A DNA stretch of 5,401 nt from Candidatus Stahliibacteriota bacterium. Its GTDB lineage: Bacteria; Hydrothermota; Tepidihabitantia; SM23-42. The position numbers and the translations under genes are program-made. The notes below the pieces were generated by a model, which saw only the letters and a program-made list of their open reading frames with translations, did not search any database and had not been told where the DNA came from. Each line of letters begins with the position of its first letter. Position 1 is the stretch's first letter. Below, one piece after another: positions 1 through 5,401 of this stretch. Location: positions 1-5,401 of the forward strand of contig SOIY01000312.1 of NCBI GenBank assembly GCA_004376785.1, written 5' to 3'.

Positions 1-510
1 ATGATTCAAATATATACTGGTAATGGTAAGGGTAAGACTACTGCTGCCTTAGGTTTAGGATTGAGGGCGGTTGGTCATGGACTCAAGGTGATAATGATTC
101 AGTTTATGAAAGGTGAGATTAACTATGGAGAACTCGAAGCAGTTAAATACCTTCCCGACTTTAAAATCGAGCAATATGGACGTCCTGATTTTGTTAATCC
201 TGAAAACCCTGATAAAGAAGACATTCGTTTAGCAGAACAGGCGTTAAAAAGGGCAGTAAAGGTTATTAAAAATAAAGAATTTGATATAGTCATTCTCGAC
301 GAGATAAATGTGGCTGTTTCATTTGGTTTGATAAAAGCTGAAAAAGTGATTGAATTAATAAAAAATACTTCCAAGAAAACAGAACTTATTCTTACTGGTC
401 GTTACATGCCTGAGGAATTTATTAAGTATGCAGATCTTATAAGTGAGGTTCGAGAGGTAAAGCACCACTTCCATGATGGTGTGCCTGCAAGAAAGGGGAT
501 AGAATATTGA
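1..510 (+). CDS. cobO: Cob(I)alamin / cob(I)yrinic acid a,c-diamide adenosyltransferase (CobO/CobA/BtuR family)
   Basis: The 169-residue product belongs to the P-loop corrinoid adenosyltransferase family, which transfers the 5'-deoxyadenosyl group of ATP to reduced cobalt in a corrinoid, in the cytoplasm. This makes adenosylcobalamin or its precursor. Visible motifs are the unusual P-loop GNGKGKTT (residues 7-14), the Walker B-like VILDEIN stretch (about 97-103, D100/E101), LTGR (131-134), and the C-terminal KHHFHDGVPARKGIEY, matching the family's usual KHPY..G..AR.GIE ending. E. coli BtuR has some 30 extra N-terminal residues before the P-loop. Here the protein begins six residues before it, as in many short homologues. 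The ATG is the first base of the window, so its ribosome binding site and any in-frame upstream extension cannot be seen. No other B12 gene is in view, so a salvage role and a biosynthetic role cannot be separated. The next gene, rpoZ, starts 50 nt downstream. Confidence 0.93.
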   Translation: MIQIYTGNGKGKTTAALGLGLRAVGHGLKVIMIQFMKGEINYGELEAVKYLPDFKIEQYGRPDFVNPENPDKEDIRLAEQALKRAVKVIKNKEFDIVILDEINVAVSFGLIKAEKVIELIKNTSKKTELILTGRYMPEEFIKYADLISEVREVKHHFHDGVPARKGIEY

Positions 511-517
511 ATGGTTA

Positions 518-545
518 TTGACATTTTGAGTAAATTACATAGAAT
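518..545 (+). promoter_or_regulatory. Candidate sigma70-type promoter upstream of rpoZ
   Basis: The only sizeable gap in the window holds TTGACA (518-523, a perfect -35 match), a 16-nt spacer, and TAGAAT (540-545, five of six -10 bases). Transcription would start near 550-553, for example at A551, only about 10 nt before the rpoZ ATG. It would drive rpoZ, coaBC and probably the downstream genes. Placement in the single intergenic gap supports it. The sequence is AT-rich, so chance matches occur, and the host's promoter consensus is unknown. Confidence 0.4.
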
Positions 546-550
546 AGTCC

Positions 551-556
551 AGGAGG
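551..556 (+). promoter_or_regulatory. Ribosome binding site of rpoZ
   Basis: AGGAGG is a perfect Shine-Dalgarno core, 4 nt before the ATG at 561. It is the strongest such site in the window and fixes the start of the very short rpoZ frame, supporting it as a real gene. Confidence 0.75.
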
Positions 557-560
557 TAAA

Positions 561-746
561 ATGATTGTTCCAGCAGAAAAAATATATAAGAGATTTGAGA
601 ATAAGTACAAAGCGGTTAATGTTGCGGCGTTAGAAGCAAGAAAATTAAAAGATGAGCAGACAAAGGGTTTATTGGAAGAACATATCAAGCCAGTTATTGA
701 GGCAATTAGAAGATTAATTGCTGGGAAGATAAGGTATAAAGATTGA
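561..746 (+). CDS. rpoZ: DNA-directed RNA polymerase omega subunit (short form)
   Basis: The 61-residue product looks like the omega subunit, which helps fold the beta' subunit and assemble core RNA polymerase. Support comes from the N-terminal helix region with NKYKAVNVAALEARKL (residues 14-29), which matches the family pattern N-R/K-[YF]-x-x-V-x-V-A-A-x-x-A-R-x-[LM]. A further match is HIKPVIEAIRRLIAGKI (41-57), corresponding to the conserved K-P/T-V-x-x-A-[IL]-x-E-[IL]-x-x-G-K-I end of the core. The E. coli protein is 91 residues; here everything after the G-K-I segment is missing except four residues, so this is a core-only form. The ATG is set by AGGAGG 4 nt upstream. Its stop overlaps the coaBC start by 4 nt, and rpoZ next to coaBC (often after gmk) is a common bacterial arrangement, which strengthens the call. 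The conserved Glu expected in the A-x-x-E segment is Arg here. Confidence 0.85.
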   Translation: MIVPAEKIYKRFENKYKAVNVAALEARKLKDEQTKGLLEEHIKPVIEAIRRLIAGKIRYKD

Positions 747-1909
747 AGGTTGTTATAGGCTTATGCGGTTCAATCGCTGCATACAAGTCTTTTGAATTAA
801 TAAGGCTTCTAAGAAAAGAAGGTGCTGATGTCAAGGTAATTTTGACGAAATCAGCACTTAACTTTGTTACTCCTCTAAGCTGTCAAACGTTGTCGGCAAA
901 TGAGATTTTCATTGATCAGTTTGTCTTGACTAAAGGCATTAAACATATAGCTTTATCCCAATGGGCAGATATACTCATTATTGGACCTGCTACAGCAAAT
1001 ATTATTGGTAAGGCAGCTAGTGGTATTGGCGACGATCTACTTTCGACGACTATTCTGTCTTTTCCAAAGCCGATTTTGTTTGTTCCGGCAATGGATACAG
1101 AGATGTGGCAGAATAGGATTGTTCAAAAGAATGTGAAGACATTGAAAGCGACGGGTTATTATTTTGTAGAACCAGGGATTGGTTCTCTTGCCTCAGGTAA
1201 AATTGGTAAGGGTCGTTTTCCTCAGGCGTCTCTAATTTTAAAAAAAATTATGACTGTGGCTAAAGGATATGGATCACTGAGAGGTAAGAAGTTTTTGATA
1301 TCTGGTGGTCGAACTGAAGAGGACGTGGATTCTTTAAGAGTTATTACAAATCGTTCTTCTGGGAGAATGGCATTAGAGTTTCTTTATGCAGTTATTTGTC
1401 GCGATGGTCAAGCAAAAGGTATATTTGGTGAGACTACTGTATGTTTACCAGAGGGGATGAAAATTTCAAGGGTGAGAACGTCTGGAGAAATGCTGCAAAA
1501 TCTTAAAGACAATATTGCCTGGTGTGATTGTTTAATAATGGCAGCAGCAGTTGGTGATTATAAACCATATTCAAAGAGTTCAGAAAAGATTCATACTGAA
1601 AAATTGAATCTTAAACTAAAAAAAAACAGAGATATACTTAAGGAACTCAGTAAACATAAGGGTAAAAAACTCATGGTCGGTTTTTCTCTTGAAGACAAAG
1701 ACCATTTGAAAAGAGGTAGAGAGAAATTGGACTCAAAAAAATTAGATTTAATAGTACTCAATTCAGATGATGCAATTGGGAGTGATGAGATTGATGCGCG
1801 GATATTAAAAAAGAGTGGCAAGATAATTAAGATAGGGCGGGTAGATAAATGGCAACTGGCAAATAAAATTCTGGATGAGTGTATAACAGAAATGACCGCC
1901 AAAAAATAA
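743..1909 (+). CDS. coaBC: Bifunctional phosphopantothenoylcysteine decarboxylase / phosphopantothenate-cysteine ligase (CoaBC, Dfp)
   Basis: The 388-residue protein catalyses two steps of coenzyme A synthesis: ligation of cysteine to 4'-phosphopantothenate, then FMN-dependent decarboxylation to 4'-phosphopantetheine. The N-terminal flavoprotein CoaC domain (about 1-172) shows GLCGSIAAYK (6-15), the catalytic-type H68 before SQWAD, GPATAN (81-86), PAMDTEMW (115-122) and ASGKIGKGRF (150-159). The CoaB ligase domain (about 180-384) shows SGGRTEE (187-193), ITNRSSGRM (201-209), AAAVGDYKP (267-275), KKNRDIL (293-299) and LDLIVLN (334-340). D118 and S151 stand where E. coli Dfp has N125 and C158. 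The start is TTG at 743, overlapping the rpoZ stop by 4 nt. An in-frame TAA at 737-739 excludes any upstream start, and the N-terminus fits the family, so TTG is well supported. AAGGT (731-735) may be its weak ribosome binding site, with translational coupling to rpoZ likely. Confidence 0.96.
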   Translation: MKVVIGLCGSIAAYKSFELIRLLRKEGADVKVILTKSALNFVTPLSCQTLSANEIFIDQFVLTKGIKHIALSQWADILIIGPATANIIGKAASGIGDDLLSTTILSFPKPILFVPAMDTEMWQNRIVQKNVKTLKATGYYFVEPGIGSLASGKIGKGRFPQASLILKKIMTVAKGYGSLRGKKFLISGGRTEEDVDSLRVITNRSSGRMALEFLYAVICRDGQAKGIFGETTVCLPEGMKISRVRTSGEMLQNLKDNIAWCDCLIMAAAVGDYKPYSKSSEKIHTEKLNLKLKKNRDILKELSKHKGKKLMVGFSLEDKDHLKRGREKLDSKKLDLIVLNSDDAIGSDEIDARILKKSGKIIKIGRVDKWQLANKILDECITEMTAKK

Positions 1910-1930
1910 ATCAAAAAGAAAATTTAATAT

Positions 1931-3298
1931 ATGGAAGAAAAACGTATTCCCCCACATTCACTCGAGGCTGAAGAGGCAGTGCTCGGTGCTGCGCTGCTTG
2001 ATTCAAAAGCCTTGCCAAAGGTGATGGAGATTTTGGAAGAGGCACATTTTTATTCAGCGGCAAATCAAAAGATATATAAAGCAATTTTAGATCTGTTTAA
2101 TAATAATGTTACTGCTGATTTAATAACAGTTACAGATTGGCTCAAACAGAATAAGATACTTGATAATATTGGTGGTCCTGAGTATCTATCAACTATCGTT
2201 GGTAATGTTCTCACAACCGCAAATGTTGAGCATCATGCGAGGGTAATATTGGACAAGGCAATAAAGCGTGACATTATTCAAACTTCAATGGAGTTGTTAA
2301 AGAGTAGTTTTGAAGATAGTCAAAAAGCTGCAGAACTTGTAGATTACGCACAAAATTCTGTATTCCAAATAAAGGAAAGCGGTTTAAGAAAGGAACCAGT
2401 CCATATAAGAAGCTATATTACAGGTATTTTAGAGGCTGCTGAAGCAATGCGTGGCCGACGTATGATAACCGGTGTAGAAACCGGGTACTATAAGCTTGAT
2501 GAATTGACTTCAGGATTTCAAAAAGGTGATTTCATTGTAATTGCGGGCCGTCCTTCAATGGGTAAAACTGCTTTCGTATTGAATATTGCGGCACATGCAG
2601 CGACAAAAAATAATGAACCGGTTGGAATATTTTCATTAGAGATGTCAGGTGAAGCACTTGTGCAGAGATTATTGTGTAGTGAAGCCGAAGTTAATTTGCG
2701 TAGTCTTCGGCGGGGGATGTTGTCAAACCAGGATTGGGTTAATCTTGCAACAGCCGCAGGTAACCTTGATAAGGCGCCGATCTATATTGATGATTCTGCA
2801 GATTTGAATATCTATGAATTGAAGGCAAAGGCAAGACGGCTAAAGGCTGAAAGTGACATACAATTATTAATACTTGATTATCTTCAACTATTAGAAGGAC
2901 CGAGAACTTATAAAAGTCCGTCAAGACAGCAGGAGATATCTGACATATCAAGGGCACTCAAGGCTTTGGCAAAAGAATTGAATATTCCGCTGATTATTGT
3001 TTCTCAGTTATCAAGGATGCCTGAGCATCGTCCTAATAAAAGACCATTGTTGGCTGATCTCAGGGAGAGTGGTGCAATAGAACAGGATGCAGATGTTGTA
3101 ATTTTTATTTTTCGGGATGAAGTATATGACAGGGATACAGAAAAGAAGGGTATTGCAGAAGTGAATGTGTCAAAACAACGTAACGGCCCGACCGGTATGC
3201 TCGAACTGGGATTTCAAGGTGAGTGTACTTTGTTTACAAATATAACATTCCGCGAAGAAGTAGCCGTTGAAGAGGAAGAAGAGCATGAACCTTTTTAG
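1931..3298 (+). CDS. dnaB: Replicative DNA helicase DnaB
   Basis: The 455-residue protein is the hexameric helicase that unwinds DNA ahead of the replication fork and recruits primase. It begins with the usual RIPPHSLEAEEAVLGA (5-20), followed by the helical N-terminal domain (about 5-105), a linker helix region (about 110-180) and the RecA-like motor domain (about 181-440). Motor motifs are Walker A GRPSMGKT (206-213), FSLEMS (234-239), Walker B LLILDYLQLL (312-321), the QQEIS.ISR stretch (333-341), IIVSQLSR (355-362), DLRESGAIEQDAD (376-388) and the arginine-finger-type KQRNGPTG (415-422). Length is normal, with no intein at the usual P-loop site. It ends in an acidic tail, VEEEEEHEPF. It lies 21 nt after coaBC with no strong Shine-Dalgarno sequence (only A-rich AAAAAGAAAA), so initiation may be weak or coupled to coaBC. 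The end overlaps the mlaE start. Confidence 0.97.
   Translation: MEEKRIPPHSLEAEEAVLGAALLDSKALPKVMEILEEAHFYSAANQKIYKAILDLFNNNVTADLITVTDWLKQNKILDNIGGPEYLSTIVGNVLTTANVEHHARVILDKAIKRDIIQTSMELLKSSFEDSQKAAELVDYAQNSVFQIKESGLRKEPVHIRSYITGILEAAEAMRGRRMITGVETGYYKLDELTSGFQKGDFIVIAGRPSMGKTAFVLNIAAHAATKNNEPVGIFSLEMSGEALVQRLLCSEAEVNLRSLRRGMLSNQDWVNLATAAGNLDKAPIYIDDSADLNIYELKAKARRLKAESDIQLLILDYLQLLEGPRTYKSPSRQQEISDISRALKALAKELNIPLIIVSQLSRMPEHRPNKRPLLADLRESGAIEQDADVVIFIFRDEVYDRDTEKKGIAEVNVSKQRNGPTGMLELGFQGECTLFTNITFREEVAVEEEEEHEPF
3271..3276 (+). promoter_or_regulatory. Ribosome binding site of mlaE, inside the end of dnaB
   Basis: AGAGGA lies 8 nt before the ATG at 3285, an ideal spacing. It decides between two possible mlaE starts: ATG 3285 and the in-frame TTG at 3267, which lacks a comparable site. 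The same purine-rich bases encode part of the DnaB glutamate tail. Confidence 0.55.
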
Positions 3299-4022
3299 TT
3301 TGATAGGTGATTTTTCCACATTTTTTTTTCGTAGTTTGTTTATATCCTGGAAAATCAGGACTACAAAGTGGCGGATTTTGGAACAAGTTTATTATATCGG
3401 AATTGGCTCACTACCGATCATAATAATTATTGCAATATTTACGGGATTGGTTTCAATTGTTCAAACCTCATACCAGTTGATCGGCACAGTGCCACGGTAT
3501 ATTCTTGGTACAACATTGGGCAGAATGGTGATGATTGAACTAGGACCTATCCTTACTGCTCTTATGGTTAGTGGCAGATGTGCGTCGTCTATGGCTGCAG
3601 AAATAGGTACAATGCGGGTTACAGAGCAGATTGATGCCCTTGAGATTATGGCAATCGACCCTTATCGCTTTTTGAATCTTCCGCGTATTATCGGGATATT
3701 TATCGCTTTACCAATACTTACTGTTATCTCAGAATTTGTTGCCTTGATTTGTGGTGCCGTATATGCACATTACTTTCTTAATGTTCCTTTTAGTGTTTTT
3801 AACTACGGTCTTACTCATTATTTCTACGCAAAGGATTTCTTCGGCGGTTTGGTAAAATCTCTATTTTTCGCATTGGTGATTGCAGCCTCGGGTTGTTATT
3901 TTGGGTTTAAGGTAAAAGGTGGTGCAAAGGAAGTGGGCAAGGCAACTACTTATGCGGTTGTTACAGCATCGATACTCATACTTGTTTTAGATTTTTTGGT
4001 TGCTCTGGTAATATTCGGATGA
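3285..4022 (+). CDS. mlaE: MlaE-type ABC transporter permease (phospholipid / organic solvent transport)
   Basis: With ATG 3285 the product has 245 residues, normal for MlaE permeases. It is the inner-membrane subunit that pairs with MlaF and MlaD to move phospholipids between the inner and outer membranes. The family core is clear: MIELGPILTALMVSGRCASS (83-102), then MAAEIGTMRVTEQIDALE (103-120) and IMAIDP (121-126), with FTGLVSIVQ (52-60) before it. An amphipathic N-terminal helix (about 1-30) is followed by roughly five hydrophobic segments near 36-60, 80-97, 132-158, 186-206 and 220-244. There is no signal peptide, as expected. A TTG at 3267 would add six residues (MKRKKS), but AGAGGA 8 nt before the ATG favours the shorter form. 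It overlaps dnaB by 14 nt and shares ATGA with mlaF, so the three mla genes are probably translated in a coupled way. A run of nine T (3321-3329) lies early in the gene. Confidence 0.93.
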   Translation: MNLFSLIGDFSTFFFRSLFISWKIRTTKWRILEQVYYIGIGSLPIIIIIAIFTGLVSIVQTSYQLIGTVPRYILGTTLGRMVMIELGPILTALMVSGRCASSMAAEIGTMRVTEQIDALEIMAIDPYRFLNLPRIIGIFIALPILTVISEFVALICGAVYAHYFLNVPFSVFNYGLTHYFYAKDFFGGLVKSLFFALVIAASGCYFGFKVKGGAKEVGKATTYAVVTASILILVLDFLVALVIFG

Positions 4023-4708
4023 TAGAAGTAAAGAACGTATCAAAGAAATTTGATTCACTTATTGTTTTGGACAATGTAAGTTTTAATGTTGGTGATGCAC
4101 GTCTTATTGTTATCCTTGGTCCTTCAGGTACGGGTAAAACGGTTCTTTTAAAGGCGATATTAGGGCTTATGTCAGTTGATAGTGGTGAAGTTTTGTTCGA
4201 TGGAAAATCTATTCAGGCAATTGATGAAAGTGAAATTTATGAGATACGTAAAAATATCGGCTTTGTATTTCAGAGTACTGCCTTATTCGATTCAATGAAT
4301 GTGTTAGATAATATTGCATTACCCATTATTGAACACACCTCAGCATCTACTTCAGAAGTCAAGGATAAAGTTACGCAAATTCTAGAGATTATTGGAATGT
4401 CCGGGAAAGAAAAACTTTATCCCCGTTCGCTCTCAGGTGGTATGAAGAGACTTGTTGCTGTTGGAAGGGCACTTGCCCTTGATCCAAAATATCTTTTTTA
4501 TGATGAACCGACGACTGGTCTCGATCCAATTATGAGAGATAGAGTGGTAAAATTAATCATAGATTTGAAGAAAAATCATGCGAAAAGCGGTATTGTGGTT
4601 ACACATGATCTTGATACTGCTAAAGCAGTGGGAGATGAAATTTATATGTTAAAAAGGGGCAAAATCAGTAAACTAAAACAGATCAGAAAGGAAGTATACA
4701 ATGGGTAA
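4019..4708 (+). CDS. mlaF: MlaF-type ABC transporter ATP-binding protein
   Basis: The 229-residue protein is the cytoplasmic ATPase that powers the MlaE permease. A full set of ABC motifs is present: Walker A GPSGTGKT (34-41), Q-loop glutamine Q85 in GFVFQ, signature LSGGM (138-142), Walker B YLFYDEP (158-164) with catalytic E163, D-loop GLD (167-169) and switch histidine H196 in VVTHD. LSGGM instead of LSGGQ, and FQSTALFDSM after the Q-loop, are typical of MlaF rather than of general ABC ATPases. One oddity is L145 where most ABC proteins have Arg three residues after the signature's last position (signature followed by KRL, not xxR). The short C-terminal tail ends at KEVYNG. The ATG overlaps the mlaE stop (ATGA) and no strong ribosome binding site is seen, so translation is probably coupled. 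The gene end overlaps mlaD by 8 nt. Confidence 0.95.
   Translation: MIEVKNVSKKFDSLIVLDNVSFNVGDARLIVILGPSGTGKTVLLKAILGLMSVDSGEVLFDGKSIQAIDESEIYEIRKNIGFVFQSTALFDSMNVLDNIALPIIEHTSASTSEVKDKVTQILEIIGMSGKEKLYPRSLSGGMKRLVAVGRALALDPKYLFYDEPTTGLDPIMRDRVVKLIIDLKKNHAKSGIVVTHDLDTAKAVGDEIYMLKRGKISKLKQIRKEVYNG
4687..4692 (+). promoter_or_regulatory. Ribosome binding site of mlaD, inside the end of mlaF
   Basis: AAAGGA lies 8 nt before the ATG at 4701. It supports that ATG over the in-frame ATG at 4713 (residue 5). Confidence 0.6.
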
Positions 4709-5401
4709 ACACATGAAAGAAACCTTGGTTGGTATATTTATTATTGCAGGGATAGTCCTTTTTATTATATTGTATATCTGGCTTTCAGGGAAAATCGGAT
4801 TAAGAAACACTTATGATGTGGTTGTATATTTCGAAGATGTGACAGGATTAAGAGTTGGTGATCCAGTAATGGTGTACGGTATTGAAAAGGGAAAAGTGAA
4901 ATCTCTTGAAATTGACCATGAGAAAGTCAAGGTTATTATTGCTCTTGATCGTAGCATCGTATTACCTGAGGATACAAAGATTGCAGTTCGTTCAATCAGT
5001 TATGTTGGCTCTGACAGATTTATAAAGATTACGCCGGGTAGTGCCGAAAAGATTCCAGCTGTTTATTATGGTCAAAGTGAAGCGCTTGATCTTGAATCAA
5101 TGGCGACACAGTTCGATAGTCTTTTCACATCGTTCAAGAATTTTAACATGGGTGAACTGACTGAAGTTGCTGCTGAGCTCTCTCGTAATATTGATAAGAA
5201 TATTACGAGGCTTGTGAATATGATGCAAAAACCTACGAGCAAAATTGATGCTGTGGTCGAAAAAACCGAGGACGTGGTTGAAGAATTAGATTCTCTTATT
5301 ATGTTATTGAAAGGAGACGGCGCGATTGGTAAATTGTTGACATCTGACGAATTATATGAAGAGGTCAGGCAAACTAATCTGGCTCTAAAAGACCTTCTTG
5401 A
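4701..5401 (+). CDS. mlaD: MlaD-like MCE-domain lipid transport protein, 3' end beyond the window
   Basis: The frame is open from ATG 4701 to the window edge, showing 233 residues with no stop; the C-terminus is missing. MlaD-type proteins form hexameric rings anchored in the inner membrane that pass lipids through a central hydrophobic pore towards the outer membrane. A short basic N-terminus (MGKHMK) precedes one transmembrane helix (about 8-29), with no signal cleavage site expected. One MCE domain follows (about 38-113), with YFEDVTGLRVGDPVMVYGI (43-61), GKVKSLEI (64-71) and ISYVGSDRFIKITPG (99-113). Residues about 130-200 look helical, consistent with the coiled regions after the MCE domain in longer MCE proteins. 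Then comes GDGAIGKLLTSDELYEEV (205-222), resembling a G-x-G-x-x-G-[KR]-L motif common in this family's C-terminal part. The gene overlaps mlaF by 8 nt and completes an mlaE-mlaF-mlaD order. It contains a perfect inverted repeat at 5182-5209. Confidence 0.93.
   Translation, partial: MGKHMKETLVGIFIIAGIVLFIILYIWLSGKIGLRNTYDVVVYFEDVTGLRVGDPVMVYGIEKGKVKSLEIDHEKVKVIIALDRSIVLPEDTKIAVRSISYVGSDRFIKITPGSAEKIPAVYYGQSEALDLESMATQFDSLFTSFKNFNMGELTEVAAELSRNIDKNITRLVNMMQKPTSKIDAVVEKTEDVVEELDSLIMLLKGDGAIGKLLTSDELYEEVRQTNLALKDLL
5182..5209. repeat. Perfect 11-bp inverted repeat with 6-nt loop inside mlaD
   Basis: CTCGTAATATT (5182-5192) and AATATTACGAG (5199-5209) are exact reverse complements around the loop GATAAG. 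The transcript could fold into a hairpin. No T-run follows and it sits in the middle of an open frame, so it is not a standard intrinsic terminator. Part of the symmetry comes from two AATATT units encoding Asn-Ile twice. Confidence 0.7.

Noticed and set aside
123..374. Minus-strand open frame of 83 codons within cobO
   Set aside because: It lies wholly opposite a well-conserved gene, has no recognisable domain and low-complexity composition; it is a shadow frame.
1618..1627. Programmed frameshift site at the A-run in coaBC
   Set aside because: The frame continues normally into conserved CoaB motifs on the far side, and no alternative frame product or stimulatory structure is evident.
1591..1914. 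Minus-strand open frame of 107 codons opposite the end of coaBC
   Set aside because: Its Ser/Leu/Phe-rich product mirrors the Lys/Glu-rich CoaBC coding strand; no motif or ribosome binding site supports it.
1910..1930. Promoter or terminator between coaBC and dnaB
   Set aside because: The 21-nt A-rich gap has no inverted repeat and no convincing -35/-10 pair nearby; TATAAC at 1882-1887 has no matching -35.
2739..2957. Minus-strand open frame of 72 codons opposite dnaB
   Set aside because: It lies inside the conserved helicase motor domain and has no family resemblance.
3267..3284. TTG start for mlaE adding MKRKKS
   Set aside because: ATG at 3285 has a good ribosome binding site at ideal spacing and gives the usual protein length. 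The TTG remains possible but is less likely.
5182..5216. Intrinsic terminator at the mlaD inverted repeat
   Set aside because: There is no T-run after the stem, the stem is AT-rich, and the reading frame continues through it.

Overview
The window is a compact, AT-rich, all plus-strand bacterial gene block holding seven protein-coding genes and almost no non-coding DNA. In order it carries a cobalamin adenosyltransferase of the CobO/CobA type (1-510), a very short RNA polymerase omega subunit (561-746), bifunctional CoaBC for coenzyme A synthesis (743-1909), the replicative helicase DnaB (1931-3298), and the start of an Mla-type lipid transport operon: permease MlaE (3285-4022), ATPase MlaF (4019-4708) and the MCE-domain protein MlaD (4701 to the window edge, incomplete). 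No tRNA, rRNA, mobile element, CRISPR array or clear terminator is visible.

The MlaEFD set implies a diderm (Gram-negative-type) bacterium, since these proteins move lipids between inner and outer membranes. The CoaC half of CoaBC has PAMD and ASG where the E. coli-type enzyme has PAMN and ACG; from memory this resembles CoaBC of Bacteroidota and relatives. Together with the AT-rich codon use, this loosely suggests the FCB superphylum or an uncultured candidate phylum near it. This placement is an inference with low confidence.

The genes are packed like one transcription unit. rpoZ and coaBC share 4 nt (TTGA), dnaB and mlaE overlap by 14 nt with the better mlaE start, mlaE and mlaF share ATGA, and mlaF and mlaD overlap by 8 nt. 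coaBC and dnaB are separated by 21 nt. The only larger gap (511-560, 50 nt) lies upstream of rpoZ and holds a near-consensus sigma70-like promoter candidate and a strong Shine-Dalgarno sequence. Functionally the block joins cofactor synthesis (B12, CoA), transcription (omega), replication (DnaB) and envelope lipid transport. Only the Mla genes form an obvious single pathway; the rest looks like a housekeeping cluster.

I see no convincing undescribed system. The points most worth checking are the altered CoaC active-site residues, the minimal omega subunit, the promoter that would give an almost leaderless rpoZ transcript, and an 11-bp perfect inverted repeat inside mlaD.
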